Shown: piece by piece, positions 33,265-45,384 of the stretch
Layout: each line of letters begins with the position of its first letter
Position numbering within the stretch: the first letter of the stretch is position 1
Assembly (NCBI GenBank): GCA_039519185.1
Contig: CM076846.1
Coordinates: 138,342,428-138,406,427, forward strand
DNA: 64,000 nucleotides
Direction: 5' to 3'
Source of the DNA: Astragalus membranaceus
Lineage: Eukaryota; Streptophyta; Magnoliopsida; Fabales; Fabaceae
Program-made: the position numbers and the translations under genes
The notes under the pieces: generated by a model
Told to the model about the DNA's origin: nothing
Database searches by the model: none
What the model saw: only the letters and a program-made list of their open reading frames with translations

Positions 33265-35078
33265 TTACTGAAGTGCTTCAATTAAAGGAACATTGATATG
33301 CAACTGTTTTAAAACATCTAAAAACTTACTGAATTGCTTCTCCTCATGTGCCTTTTTTAACCTTTGAGGAAAAGGAGGAGGAGGGTATTCAGGGACTAAC
33401 CTTGGAGTTGGAACTTCATGAGGTGCAGATGCATCAGGTGCTTCTGCATCTTGAGTATTTTTTTCTCCCTTACCGGTACCTTCAATCTCTTGTGGTTCTG
33501 AAAGATCTTTTCCATTGCTTAAAGAAATGGCCTTTATTTGTTCCTTACCTGGCCTGTGGGATGTGGTGTCTTCTGTATTTGATGGTAGTGTACCTGTTGG
33601 TCTTTGATACAGAGCTGTAGCCAATTGTCCCACTTGATTCTCCAAATTCTTTATAGATGCATCTTGTGCTTGCCTAGCTGTTCTAGTTTCACTAATGAAA
33701 GATTTTAGCAAGGATTCTAAGGAGTTATCATTGGCAGGTGTTTGTTGTCTTTGGTAATTCTGATATTGGAATCCTGGTGGTGTGGCTGGTGCAGATGCAC
33801 TTGGTGCAGGTGCACTAGTATTGTTATTGTTCCACCTAAAGTTTGGGTGGTTCTTCCAACCAGCATTATAGGTGTTTGAGTAAGGGTTGTTATTCCTATT
33901 ATATCTTACAAAATTGACAAAGACAGGGTTGCTAGGACACTCTTCATACAAATGGCCTCCCCCACAATATACACAACTTGTATCACCTGGGGGGCTTGTT
34001 CTATGGCTGCTGCAGTGTTTTCTATTAGTGCAGGTGCACTAGGTGCAGGTGCACTGGTTGAAGTGAAGTTTTTAAACATGTTTGTCAATGAGGCTAACTG
34101 AGCAGATAGGGATGATACATCACTAATTTCATGTACCCCTGATGGTCTCTTTTGGGCACTCACCCTCTCAGTAGGCCAACTAGAACTGTTTGTTGCAATT
34201 CTATCAATTAATTCACATGCTTCATTATAAGACAAGTTTAATAACACACCCCCAGATGATGCATCAAGCATTATTCTGGTTTGGGGTTCTAGACCAGTAT
34301 AAAAAGTTTCCATTTGAATAATGACAGGTAGACCATGATGTGGACATTTTCTTAAAAGCTCTTTCCATCTTTCCCATTCTTCAAACAATGATTCAAATTC
34401 TTTTTGTCTAAAAGATGTAATATCATTTCTCATTCTGGCATTTTTGATGGGTGGAAAATATTTTGCTAAAAACTTTTCAGCCATTTCATTCCATGAATGA
34501 ATAGAATTAGGCTCCATTGAATTCAACCAAGATTTAGCCTTATCTTTCAAAGAATATGGAAATAGCTTAAGTCTAAATGCATCTTCACTAACACCAGGAA
34601 GGATAAAGTTACTACATACTTCTAAAAATTGTTTTAAATGCTCATGGGGATCCTCATGGAGAGATCCACCAAATTGACCAATTGTTTGTAGCATTTGGAA
34701 CATCATGGGTTTAAATTCAAAATGCACAGCATCAATATGAGGTCTTGCTATACTTGTTTGCATATTTTTATGATTAAACATAGCATAATCCCTCATGGGT
34801 CTATTTCTATCATTAATCATACCTATTGGGCCCATGTTGATGAATTGATTTCTGTGATCATCCTCAGGTTCATGATGTGAGCTTGGACCACCTCTGACTG
34901 ATCCTCCACTTGAACCTGGTCTAGATCTCTCTTCTTCACTTTGTTGAGACATTGTGATTCTGCAGCTTTGTAATCTTTGCTTCTGGAGTCTCAGCAACTT
35001 TCTAAACATTCTCTTTATCTCTGGATCTAATTCAAATTCTGGTGTTCTGACCTTGCGCATATGCGAGTGCATCTGCAC
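33265..35078 (-). pseudogene. Gypsy B gag with frameshift and in-frame hairpin-word inserts
   Basis: Capsid domain motifs are LKLFPYSLKDKAKSWLNSME, MAEKFLAKYFPP and LRKCPHHGLP. A single-base shift in a C-run near 33988 separates this frame from the one with the zinc knuckle CVYCGGGHLYEEC. The B-family word is translated at three places: SAPAPSAPAL (34028-34055), SAPAPSASAPAT (33788-33817) and APDASAPHE (33422-33450). Gag would form particles that package element RNA. The start codon is uncertain; MSQQSEEE could also be a start. Confidence 0.85.
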
Positions 35079-35160
35079 CTAATACTTCTGCACAGAAAAC
35101 AAAATACCAGAGTAATAAAACACTAACTTATAAATCTAAGCAACAAAAATTAATGGCAAT

Positions 35161-35177
35161 CCCCGGCAACGATGCCA
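35161..35177 (-). promoter_or_regulatory. Primer binding site of Gypsy B
   Basis: On the minus strand TGGCATCGTTGCCGGGG follows the 5' LTR after a few bases. It is close to the tggcgccgttgccgggg site usual for Athila/Tat elements. Confidence 0.75.
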
Positions 35178-35183
35178 AAAACT

Positions 35184-36841
35184 TAGTGTATGAAAATATG
35201 TGCAAGTATACACAGTCACAAACAAGTAATATAGTGATGAGAAAGGTCGAACCCACAGGGATTTGGTTAAACTTTTGTATGTTTAGAAAGCATATAAATT
35301 AGTGCAGCTATACTACTCACAATTTTGGGTATTGATGTTTACGAAAACAGAATGTAAATATGTAAGAAAATATGAAGGAAATCAGTTGGGAATGATAGTT
35401 GAGAGATGTCTTCACTAAATAAATCTCTTTCAAGAGTATTGTGTTTTCTGTGGTGCAGATGCACTTGAGTGCAGTTGCACCAGTATGTGCCTTTCAGCTA
35501 CTTTCTTCAGAGTTTCGTTACAAGCTCTTAAAACCCTGTCTTGAAGGAAAGAGAGAAGCTGTCAATTCATTTCTTGCCTTCTTACAATTCTTGTCTAAGT
35601 TGCTAAATAAGTACACTCCTGCCTTTTAAGTATTCACTGCATTACCCAGGACTATGTTATCCTATGTCTAGGACTTAACATGGTTTTAACAAAGTTTTCT
35701 TTATTAAACAAGTTAACAAAGCCTTCATTAAAATACTCACCCTTATTAGTTCTTGATTTCTAGTTATAAACCATGTCTGTGAATATAACTCTACTCATTT
35801 TAAGTGATCAACTTTAAAATAAGATGGATGTAGTATAACACAAGAACAAAAAATGGATACACCACTTTGAAAACACGATAACTTACTCAAAAGCTCATTA
35901 TAAAGTTAGAACATCTCAACCAAAGAGGTTTAGCTCATAATATGCATTGCAAGGCAAAAATAGATGAAATAAAACATGTTGATATAGTGGAAAGTACAAG
36001 AAGGATAGAGATACACTGATTGAAGTACTCTTGCATAAGTTTGTCCAGCAGTGCAGATGCACTAATTCCTTCTACGTAACTAACTTGATGAAGAAGTGAG
36101 AGAGGGAGTTGTCAATTCCTTCCTTACCTTCTTACTTCTAACTACTACTAAGAACTATAAAATGAAAAGCAAGAAAAGTAGATGTACGGATCCTATAGAA
36201 CTTCTTTTTTTTTTCAAATGATGAGAAGTGAAGCCTTTATATAGCCTTGGAGCTTTCCTTTAAGTGAGGGTTTCCTTGGAGATCAGGTTTAACCTAGAGG
36301 GGTTAACCATGGTTACTTTTCAGAATATGTTTGCTGGGAATTGAGTCCAACACTCCACCTCAAAGAGAGGTCCAATCGAGGAGGGCCATGTGTCCTTTAT
36401 GAATGACTCTTCATGATGGTCATCTATTGTAGGCGCCTCCTTTCGCAAGTGGGCATGTGCCTCCATGTGACTTGTGACTAAGCATGATATCATAGAGGTG
36501 TTTATGCATTGGTATGAATTGAGGTGCTTCCAATGTGGGGTTATTCGTCTTGGTGCAGAAAGGTGCAGAAGCACTAAGGTGCAGATGCATTGTGGAAATG
36601 CTTCTAGTGCAGATGCACTGTGTTTTTCCCGGTGCAGAAGCATCAACTGCAGATGCACTGAACAAACACATCAAACATACCAATGTATATACAAAATGCT
36701 AAGTTGTGATTGCCATTCATCTTAAAACCATAAATGTTGTTATTTTATTCATACTACTATATTTAACACATATTATACTTGAAATCAAGTAATTATCTAA
36801 GTTTAAATGTATGAATAACTCTATATAAAATAGAGTTATCA
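35184..36841 (-). repeat. 5' LTR of Gypsy B
   Basis: 1658 bp, near-identical to 16069-17720, with the same hairpin-word clusters (35452-35481, about 36048-36064, 36552-36660). It ends agagttatca next to the target duplication gtatg. Confidence 0.9.
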
Positions 36842-36846
36842 GTATG

Positions 36847-37580
36847 GAGTCTATGTGAAAGATTCAAGAGCAGGTGAAAAGATTCTGGTGTGCCTCTACG
36901 TTGATGATATGTTGATCATAGGGAGCTGTGCTGCTGAAATTGACAGTTTTAAAATAAATTAATGGCAAAATTTGATATGACAGATCTTGGAAAGGTGACT
37001 TATTTTCTAGGGATGGAATTTCTCTATGAAAATAAGGGTATAGTGCTCCATCAAGTAAAGTATGCTACTGAAATACTGAAAAGATTTCAGATGCAGGACT
37101 GGAAGCCTGCAGTGACTCCTACAGAGGCTAATGTGAAGCTGGAAGCTGATGCTGAAGGTGAGGATGTTGATCCTACTCTGTTTAAACAATTAGTCGGTTC
37201 TTTAAGGTACTTGTGCAACACAAGGCCTGATATTTGCTACTCTGTTGGTGCGGTGAGTAGATTCATGAACAAGCCCAAAATGACTCATTTCCTTGCTGCC
37301 ACAAGGATACTGAGATACATAAAAGGTACTATGAGACATGGCATTCTGTTTCCAGCAGGAAAACAACACTTAAGTGGTGAATTATTGGGTTATTCAGATG
37401 TTGATTGGTGTGGAGATAGAGTGGATAGACGGTCCACAACAGGTTATGTGTTTCTATGGAAGGGTGCTCCAATTTCATGGTGCTCAAGAAAGCAACCAGT
37501 GGTTGCTTTGTCATCTTGCGAATCTGAGTACATTGCAGGTGATGTGACTGCTTGTCAAGCTGTTTGGTTAAGTGCATTGA
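36847..37580 (+). pseudogene. Copia A reverse transcriptase C-terminus and RNase H, first part
   Basis: It continues the Copia frame broken at 16068: VKDSRAGEKILVCLYVDDML, with the catalytic YVDD at 36897-36908. A 1-base deletion in an A-run near 36950 shifts the frame. Then follow LMAKFDMTDLGKVTYFLGME, QLVGSLRYLCNTRPDI and the RNase H motifs YSDVDWCGDR and SSCESEYIA. It is cut at 37580 by Gypsy C inside AVWLSALM and resumes at 46161. Confidence 0.9.
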
Positions 37581-37801
37581 TGTAACATCTGCAAAATAAT
37601 TAATAGAATTATTTGGATGTTAACCCAATTGAATTGATTTAGTACTTGACTGGTAAATTTATTGAGTGCTAAAATTATCTATTGGTTGTCATCGGATCGT
37701 TAACCGGATAATACGGGTCAAGGAAGTTTTGGAATCGAAATAGGAGATTTAGATCAATATGGTAATTGGACCACGTTACCACATATATATTAAATAAATA
37801 A

Positions 37802-37833
<32 letters not shown>

Positions 37834-39976
37834 TAAAAAGGAAGAAAAGAATTAAAAAGAGAAAAGGGAGAGGGATACGAGAACAGAGAGGGAAAAAGAG
37901 AGAAAAGAGAGGAGAAGAGAAAGAATGGGGGGAGGAAGAAGAAGAGGAAAAAAGGAGTACTTCGGTTCATCAAAACGACTTCCTTCCAACACGAAAAATG
38001 TTCCGCGTTCCTTCCTCTTCGTTTTGGTACTAAAATCTTCATCATCAACTCACTCTCCTCAAATCCACCATTTTTGAATTTGAGCTCAAAAGTGAGGTTT
38101 CGATGGTTGAAGCTTAATGATAGCTCAGGATGGTGTTTGGCGCGAACCCAAGGATGATGGATCGGTGAAGGATGTTCGATTGAAAGATTGGAAGCTAGTT
38201 GGGTGATTTGGGGTTGAAAATCAAAGATTTGGGGTTATGGATGAATAGTAGTTTTGGAGGTTAGGGATGACGAATAGTGCTCATGGAAGATTTCGAGGAA
38301 TTCGGTATTTCGGTCAAAAAGAGGTTTCGTGATCGAGTGGAAAGCTTTGGAAGCGGATTTGAGCGTCGTCGGAACGGAAAGTTTATGCGGGGAATGTTCG
38401 TGTGGTTACTCGGTGAATTCGGCTCGATCGTGGTTCACGCTTCAAGGGTGAGTTTTACTCACGTTTAGGTTTTTAAATTAATGAACTTAATTTGTGAAAT
38501 GTGTTTCGGTTTTGGTTCGTTGTCAAAATAGTATTTTGTACGAAAACCGCGTTTTATGTCCAATTGGTTCTTGGATTGTTTGATTGATGATCATTATTGT
38601 TTGAACATGTTTTTGGACTGTTTTTATGTTGGGACTGGACTGGAACAGGTATCGGAATTGGTCGGAACGACGAAAAATGCGAAAACGGGATAAAATACAA
38701 TGCTGTCAAAAGCGCACGAGCCGTGCGTCCCAGGCGCACGAGCCGTGCGTGTCATTCTGTTTCTGTTTTTCAAAAATGCAGTACAGGGCGCACGACCCGT
38801 GTGTATGGGCGCACGAACCGTGCGCTGTGTTCTGTCCAAATTTTCCAAACTTGCCCGAAACGATCCCGATCGATTCCAATCCTCTCCCAATCCTTTCCTA
38901 ACCCTTCTTTAATGATATTAGGCTTATAATGCCATGATTTTGGGTATGTTTCAAAAGGGTTTTATAAAATACTTTTGAAGTTGAGATTCTTTCGAAAAGC
39001 CGAACAATAGTACACGTGTGCGGATATGTTTTATTGATAATAAAATGAATTATAAGTTCTATGTGGGATTGTAACACTGACGCGCAATGATTATTAATCA
39101 TTCGTCTAAACCGGTGAATAATTCACGATATATAAATTATATCGATTAAAGGAGTCGGCCCAATGTGGGTGGTTATATATGATTGTAGATATATATATAT
39201 TATATCGAGTTTGGGTGACGACCCATGTTGACATACTAGGCGGGGTAGTCATGAACCCTTACCCTAGGCTCCGTGCCGTTAGGAAACACTATTGGTATTG
39301 GGGTTCGCCGGAAGATGCAATGGGATTGCGGCCGGTGTTATGTTAAAAGTTATTGTACTATGTTCACCAGAAGATGCAAGCGGATTGCGGCTGGTGGTAC
39401 GTAGAAAGGCCTAGGATGTTAGTTCATCGGGAAACGCAAGTGGATTGCAGTCGGTGTCTTACTAGATCGAAGCCTTATTATATGGTCCACCGGGATTAGC
39501 AAGCGGATTGCGGTCGGTGTTGTGTCAAATCTTAAAAATGTTTTAAAAAGGACCGAGAGTGCTAGTAGGGGTCTCGGTAGAACTCACTGAGATTGTATCT
39601 CATTGTTTATATGTTGTGGTTTTACAGATAAACAGGGAACGTGGAGATCCAAGAGGCACGAGTAGGAGGTACTCGGATGGTTGCTGAAGACTTAGCTTTT
39701 ATGCTTAAGTTATGTTTTCGCTTGTTAGTTATGTATCACGACATTATGACTTTAGCTGTTGTAAAAGTTATGTATTTATTTCCGCTTTCTTGTGCGATAT
39801 TGAACACTGTATTTCACTGATGGTTTATGGTCTTATTTACGTTTAAGACTGTTCTGTTGTTATTCAGTGAAAATTTTATTGTGGTGTTCAGTATTTAAAC
39901 AGGAAATATATCTCTGATGTTTTAGGAATGGTGCACTTGGGTATTTTTACTCGATAAAAATTACCGGGGTGTTACA
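37581..39976 (+). repeat. 5' LTR of Gypsy C
   Basis: 2396 bp. It contains (TG)n at 37807-37831, a purine-rich tract (37834-37960), the C-family hairpin word four times at 38705-38824, four hairpin-like repeats of about 65 bp at 39300-39525, and a stem accgaga/tctcggt at 39552-39578. Confidence 0.92.
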
Positions 39977-39978
39977 GT

Positions 39979-39990
39979 TGGTATCAGAGC
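39979..39990 (+). promoter_or_regulatory. Primer binding site of Gypsy C
   Basis: tggtatcagagc two bases after the LTR is the exact initiator tRNA-Met complement used by many plant retrotransposons. Confidence 0.88.
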
Positions 39991-40128
39991 AGTTCGACCT
40001 AGTCGGACTTAGTTTAGGGTTGAGTCGATTCCTTGCTAGTCCTTGTCGTAATTACACTTGTGATGCTAAGAGACATTGAGCCTGATCAACTTAATACTTA
40101 GTGCATCATAAGCGGAATTATACCAGGA

Positions 40129-41400
40129 TGATCAAGACGCAATCCTCGACCAAGACCGGAGTCTCCAACCGGTGCATCCTCAGGAAAGGTGGCATGACGG
40201 TGGAAGAATGCACCGCTAAGTTTGAGAAGTTGTCTCAGTTTTACCAAGTGGTAAAGTAAGCTCCGAATGACGAATGGAGAATGCAGATGTATAAGAGGGG
40301 CATAAGTGCTTTTATGACTTATGGTCTCAGCTCTTATACTATTACCAATTTTGTTGCCTTAGTGCAACCAGCCTATGTCGCCGAGGATGATCTCATAAGG
40401 AGTATGGGAAAGGAAAGAAGGTAGTTGAGTTATCAACTCCGAATGCAAAGTCCTAAGATAATTTCATCAAAGGAAAAGCAGGTGCAATTTTCTGGTTCCT
40501 CAAAAGTCAGAAGATGTTCTAACTATGGAAGACATCACCAGGGTGATCGTCAGCACAGATCAATCGGTGCTACTATTATAATGAAGAGGGTCACTATGGT
40601 AAAAAGTGCCCTGCAAGGAAGAGTTCCACGGAGTCACGAGCAGCTCGAAGGCTATGACAAGTCAACACTCTGGATGCTTAGACAGTTACGAATGCTGACG
40701 GTATACTTAGAAGGATGGGAGTCCTATTCAATAACTCGATCAGTATATTATATGATTCGGGTGCAACCTATTGCTGTATATCCCGATCGCGTGTGAATCG
40801 GTTGGAATTAGCTTTATCATCGCTATCCGAGCCGATAACTATTTTAACTGCTGCTAAGGGTCGTGTCCAGACCTAATCTTTGGATAGAATTGTCTACTTG
40901 TCATAGGAGGCAGAAATTTCGTTGTAGAATTTATTGTTTGCCTATGAGAAGCGTGGACACCATTTTGGGTATGGATTGGATGACTGCAAATCATGTTGCA
41001 ATCGACTGTGTTAATCAACTATCAGCTTTGCTTCAGAATCAGTTAAATTGTCTAGGACAAATTCTGAAGCGGTTACCTAGTTTACCTTAGACGGTCAATC
41101 TTCATTCCAAGGTGCGGAAGCACATGTTAGTATGTTATCTGCATCCACTGAAACTAGTTTAGATTTGGCGAACATTCAGGTTGTGAATGACTTTCTGGAT
41201 GTTTTCACGATGAAGTTTCTTCTGAACCTCCAGAGCGAAAGGTAGAGTTTACCGTAGAATTGGTTCCTGGCACGGGATCAATATCTATTGTTTCTTATAG
41301 AACGTTTCTTTAGAATTAAAGGAATTGGAGTCTCAACTTGAAGAGTCGATGTTAAAGAAATTCATTCGACCGAGTGCTTCTCTAAGGAGTGCTCTGGTGT
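40129..41400 (+). pseudogene. Gypsy C gag remnant and protease, multiply frameshifted
   Basis: From ATG near 40129, gag fragments read MTVEECTAKFEKLSQFYQVV then a stop, then QMYKRGISAFMTYGLSSYT. Most of the capsid domain is missing compared with other chromoviruses, as it is in D. A degenerate knuckle (RRCSNYGRHHQGD), with C and H residues lost, follows. Protease shows LPMRSVDTILGMDWMTANHV near 40945. Several frameshifts and stops occur up to the reverse transcriptase. Nothing functional is made. Confidence 0.75.
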
Positions 41401-42480
41401 GATTAGTCAAAAGGAAAGATAGTAACATGAGATTGTACATCGGTTATCGACAACTTAACAAAGTGACGATCAAGAATAAATATCCCTTGCCAAGGATAGA
41501 TGAATTGCTTGACCAGCTTCGGGGTGCCGTGGTGTTTTCAAAAATTGATCTGAGGTCAGGTTATCATCAATTATTAGTGAGAGTCTTAGATATTCCGAAG
41601 ACAGCCTTCCGTACTTGGTATGGACATTACGAGTTCGTAGTGATGCCCTTCGGTTTGACTAATGCTCCAGCGGTATTCATGGATTACATGAACAGGGTTT
41701 TCCACCCTTACCTGGATCAGTTTGTTGTAGTTTTCATTGATGATATCTTGGTGTACTCTAAGACTATTGGGGAGCATGCCCAACATCTCCGCATTATTCT
41801 GAACGTACTCCGAGAGAAGAAATTGTATGCCAAGCCGTCGAAGAGTGACTTCTGGATGCCGGAAGTGAAGTTTTTGGGACGCGTGATTTCCCAATCGAGA
41901 GTTGCGGTGGATCCTAGTAAGGTGGAAGCAGTGTTGAATTGGGAACGACCAACGTCAGCCACTGAAATCAGAAGTTTTCTAAGTCTAGCCAGTTACTACA
42001 GAAAGTTTATCGAAGGATTCTCACCATTGGTTCTTCCACTTACTCGGTTAACTCGTAAGGGTCATCCGTTTACGTGGGATGCCGATTGTGAAGAATGTTT
42101 TCAAGAATTGAAGGTTTGGTTCACTTCTGCTCCAATCCTGATTCTTCCAGATCCGTCTTTGAAATTCCAATTTTACGGCGATGTTTCTGGAAAGGGTTTA
42201 GGAGGTGATCTTGTGCAGAATCAACAAGAGGTAGCTTATGCATTCAGGCAATTAAAGGCTCATGAGGAGAATTATCCAACTCATGATTTGGAATTGGCAG
42301 CTATTGTGTATGCACTGAAGATTTGGAGACGTTACCCGTAAGGGTCTCGTTTTGATGTCTTTAGTGGTCACAAGAGTTTAAAGTATCTGTTTGATCAGAA
42401 AGAATTGAATAACAGGCGAAGGAGATGGGTTGAATTCCTGAAGGATTATAAACTCGTGTTGAATTAGCATTCAAGAGAGG
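41401..42480 (+). pseudogene. Gypsy C reverse transcriptase-RNase H
   Basis: A 304-codon frame (41427-42341) carries IGYRQLNKVTIKNKYPLPRI, FVVMPFGLTNAPAVFMDYMN, the catalytic FIDDILVY, and the RNase H start with YGDVSGKGLGG, where relatives have YSDASGKGLGC, so catalytic-site neighbours have changed. A TAA follows RRYP at 42339-42341. The rest of RNase H is damaged (FDVFSGHKSLKYLFDQKELN, with a further stop near 42465). No integrase follows. Confidence 0.85.
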
Positions 42481-43727
42481 CCAATGTTGTAACGGATGCG
42501 CTGAGTAGGGGATCCATTTACATGGCAGAGTTAATGATGCAAGAAATGGAATTGTTAGAGTCTTTTAGATCTAAGTTGGAGTACATCCATAAGTTTCCAC
42601 TTTGGTGGCAAGGTGTTAGCTTGTTAACCTCTCCTTGGTGAAGGTTAACAATAAGATTGACTTACGAGATTCTGTTTAACAAGGCGGACGTGAATACGAA
42701 TATGTAAGTGAGGTAACTGCTGACTGTTTTCACGTTGCGAATAACCATCAAAGGATTAATTGATGGATCTGCTTGCAAGTGACTGAAATTTCCGAAGTGA
42801 AGCTTGGTGTGCGGCGTGATAGTTTTGAAAAATCATTTTTGTGAAATCCCGCATGCTAAAGTTAATTTTGGGAACGAATCAAGAGGCTAATAGGATCTGA
42901 TTGAGGAAAATCATAGAAGGCGTGCTTAGGTTGAGGGGAAACTCAACGCTACTGGCTAATTCGGAAAGGGATTGGGTGCGTCGTAGATGAATATATTGTG
43001 AGGAAAGTTACAATAAAGGAAGAAGGGTTTTGCGTTCTGTCTGATAGTTGTTTTGAGAACAACTGATATGATTTTCATTACTTTCGAAATTAATTGATGT
43101 CCCCACGGTTTATTTCTACGTTTAAGATAAACGTTTCTGGTAAATCCTCATTCCATCTTTTTGAAAAGTTTTATCTCGAAATCCCAAGGGCGAGTCAGGA
43201 AGTCTCACAGATGACTTTTCCGTCACATTTTTCAATGTGTATGAGAACTGTAGTGGATATTAGAAGATTTGTTGAGAAAGTGTTTACACCCTTCGAGGAC
43301 ATCGTGTTTGTTTTTACCTCTACCGAGGAGTACCAGTTCGTGGATCTCATTTTCAACCTGTATTTCTATCAAGTGTCTTATATTAGACCCTTTGATTTAG
43401 ATTAATCAAAGTTGGGGAGCAAGTGAGGATTGAAGCTTCGGAAGTGTTTTCGAACGCGGTGCTGAGCCTATGTAGGCGAAAGAGGAGTTTCTCGTGTTGA
43501 TTCGTAACAAGAGAGTTCGGACTGTAATCTTAGAAGCGTTCTAGGGTAGTAGTCGAACATACTTAAAGGTTGGCGTGCCAACTTGGGAAGATTTTCTACA
43601 CTCATTTCGTTAATTCAAGATTGTGTTCCAGCAACTAAAAGACCTTTCTGAGGATGTCGATCCTCGGTTAGTTGGATGAAAGACTTAACGAAATTTTGAG
43701 GACAAAATTCTTTCAAGTTGGGGAGAA
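42481..43727 (+). other. Gypsy C 3' internal region without integrase
   Basis: About 1.25 kb between RNase H and the 3' LTR has no H-H-C-C or D-D-E motifs. A 103-codon ORF at 43094-43405 (ending YQVSYIRPFDLD) exists, but the D copy has stops, so it is unlikely to be a gene. It ends with gttggggagaa, the probable polypurine tract, next to TGTAAC. Confidence 0.6.
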
Positions 43728-45319
43728 TGTAACATCCGCAAAATAATTAATAGAATTATTTGGATGTTAACCCAATTGAATTGATTTAGTACTTGACTGG
43801 TAAATTTATTGAGTGCTAAAATTATCTATTGGTTGTCATCGGATCGTTAACCGGATAATACGGGTCAAGGAAGTTTTGGAATCGAAATAGGAGATTTAGA
43901 TCAATATGGTAATTGGACCACGTTACCACATATATATTAAATAAATAAATATATGTGTGTGTGTGTTAAAAAGGAAGAAAAGAATTAAAAAGAGAAAAGG
44001 GAGAGGGATACGAGAACAGAGAGGGAAAAAGAGAGAAAAGAGAGGAGAAGAGAAAGAATGGGGGGAGGAAGAAGAAGAGGAAAAAAGGAGTACTTCGGTT
44101 CATCAAAACGACTTCCTTCCAACACGAAAAATGTTCCGCATTCCTTCCTCTTCGTTTTGGTACCAAAATCTTCATCATCAACTCACTCTCCTCAAATCCA
44201 CCATTTTCGAATTTGAGCTCAAAAGTGAGGTTTCGATGGTTGAAGCTTAATGATAGCTTAGGATTGTGTTTGGCGCGAACCCAAGGATGATGGATCGGTG
44301 AAGGATGTTCGATTGAAAGATTGGAAGCTAGTTGGGTGATTTGGGGTTGAAAATCAAAGATTTGGGGTTATGGATGAATAGTAGTTTTGGAGGTTAGGTA
44401 TGATGAATAGTGCTCATGGAAGATTTCGAGGAATTCGGTATTTCGGTCAAAAAGAGGTTTCGTGATCGAGTGGAAAGCTTTGGAAGCGGATTTGAGCGTC
44501 GTCGGAACGAAAAGTTTATGCGGGGAATGTTCGTGTGGTTACTCGGTGAATTCGGCTCGATCGTGGTTCACGCTTCAAGGGTGAGTTTTACTCACGTTTA
44601 GGTTTTTAAATTAATGAACTTAATTTGTGAAATGTGTTTCGGTTTTGGTTCGTTGTCAAAACAGTATTTTGTACGAAAACCGCGTTTTATGTCCAATTGG
44701 TTCTTGGATTGTTTGATTGATGATAATTATTGTTTGAACATGTTTTTGGACTGTTTTTATGTTTGGACTGGACTGGAACAGGTATCGGAGTTGGTCAGAA
44801 CGACGAAAAATGCGAAAACGGGATAAAATACAATGCTGTCAAAAGCGCACGAGCCGTGCGTCCCAGGCGCACGAGCCGTGCGTGTCATTCTGTTTCTGTT
44901 TTTCAAAAATGCAGTACAGGGCGCACGACCCGTGTGTATGGGCGCACGAATCGTGCGCTGTGTTCTGTCCAAATTTTCCAAACTTGCCCGAAACGATCCC
45001 GATCGATTCCAATCCTCTCCCAATCCTTTCCTAACCCTTCTTTAATGATATTAGGCTTATAATGCCATGATTTTGGGTATGTTTCAAAAGGGTTTTATAA
45101 AATACTTTTGAAGTTGAGATTCTTTCGAAAAGCCGAACAATAGTACACGTGTGCGGATATGTTTTATTGATAATAAAATGAATTATAAGTTCTATGTGGG
45201 ATTGTAACACTGACGCGCAATGATTATTAATCATTCGTCTAAACCGGTGAATAATTCACGATATATAAATTATATCGATTAAAGGAGTCGGCCCAATGTG
45301 GGTGGTTATATATGATTGT

Positions 45320-45384
<65 letters not shown>

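Larger units (their letters stand above)
16069..36841 (-). mobile_element. Gypsy retrotransposon B (Athila/Tat type), with four nested insertions
   Basis: The target duplication gtatg lies at 16064-16068 and 36842-36846 in the Copia reverse transcriptase. On the minus strand the order is 5' LTR (35184-36841), primer site, gag, protease, reverse transcriptase, truncated RNase H, integrase, acidic ORFs, polypurine tract, 3' LTR (16069-17720). The LTRs start TGRTAAC and end CACTA rather than the usual CA. Nested inside are a MITE (18977-19290), a LINE-like insert (22521-23780), a Pack-CACTA (23959-29804) and solo LTR F (30233-32965). LTR copies differ at a few tens of sites by eye, so it is younger than Copia A. 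Confidence 0.9.

Noticed and set aside
37806..38048. KR/E-rich ORF duplicated at 43957-44250
   Set aside because: It comes from a purine-rich tract in the LTR leader; low complexity.
38597..38929. ORFs repeated at 44730-45062 that look like a conserved duplicated protein
   Set aside because: They are the same LTR segment in both LTRs of Gypsy C, and the frame covers hairpin words; conservation reflects the LTR pair, not coding selection.
43094..43405. 103-codon ORF in the 3' part of Gypsy C
   Set aside because: The homologous part of Gypsy D has stops and shifts, so there is no sign that the protein is kept.
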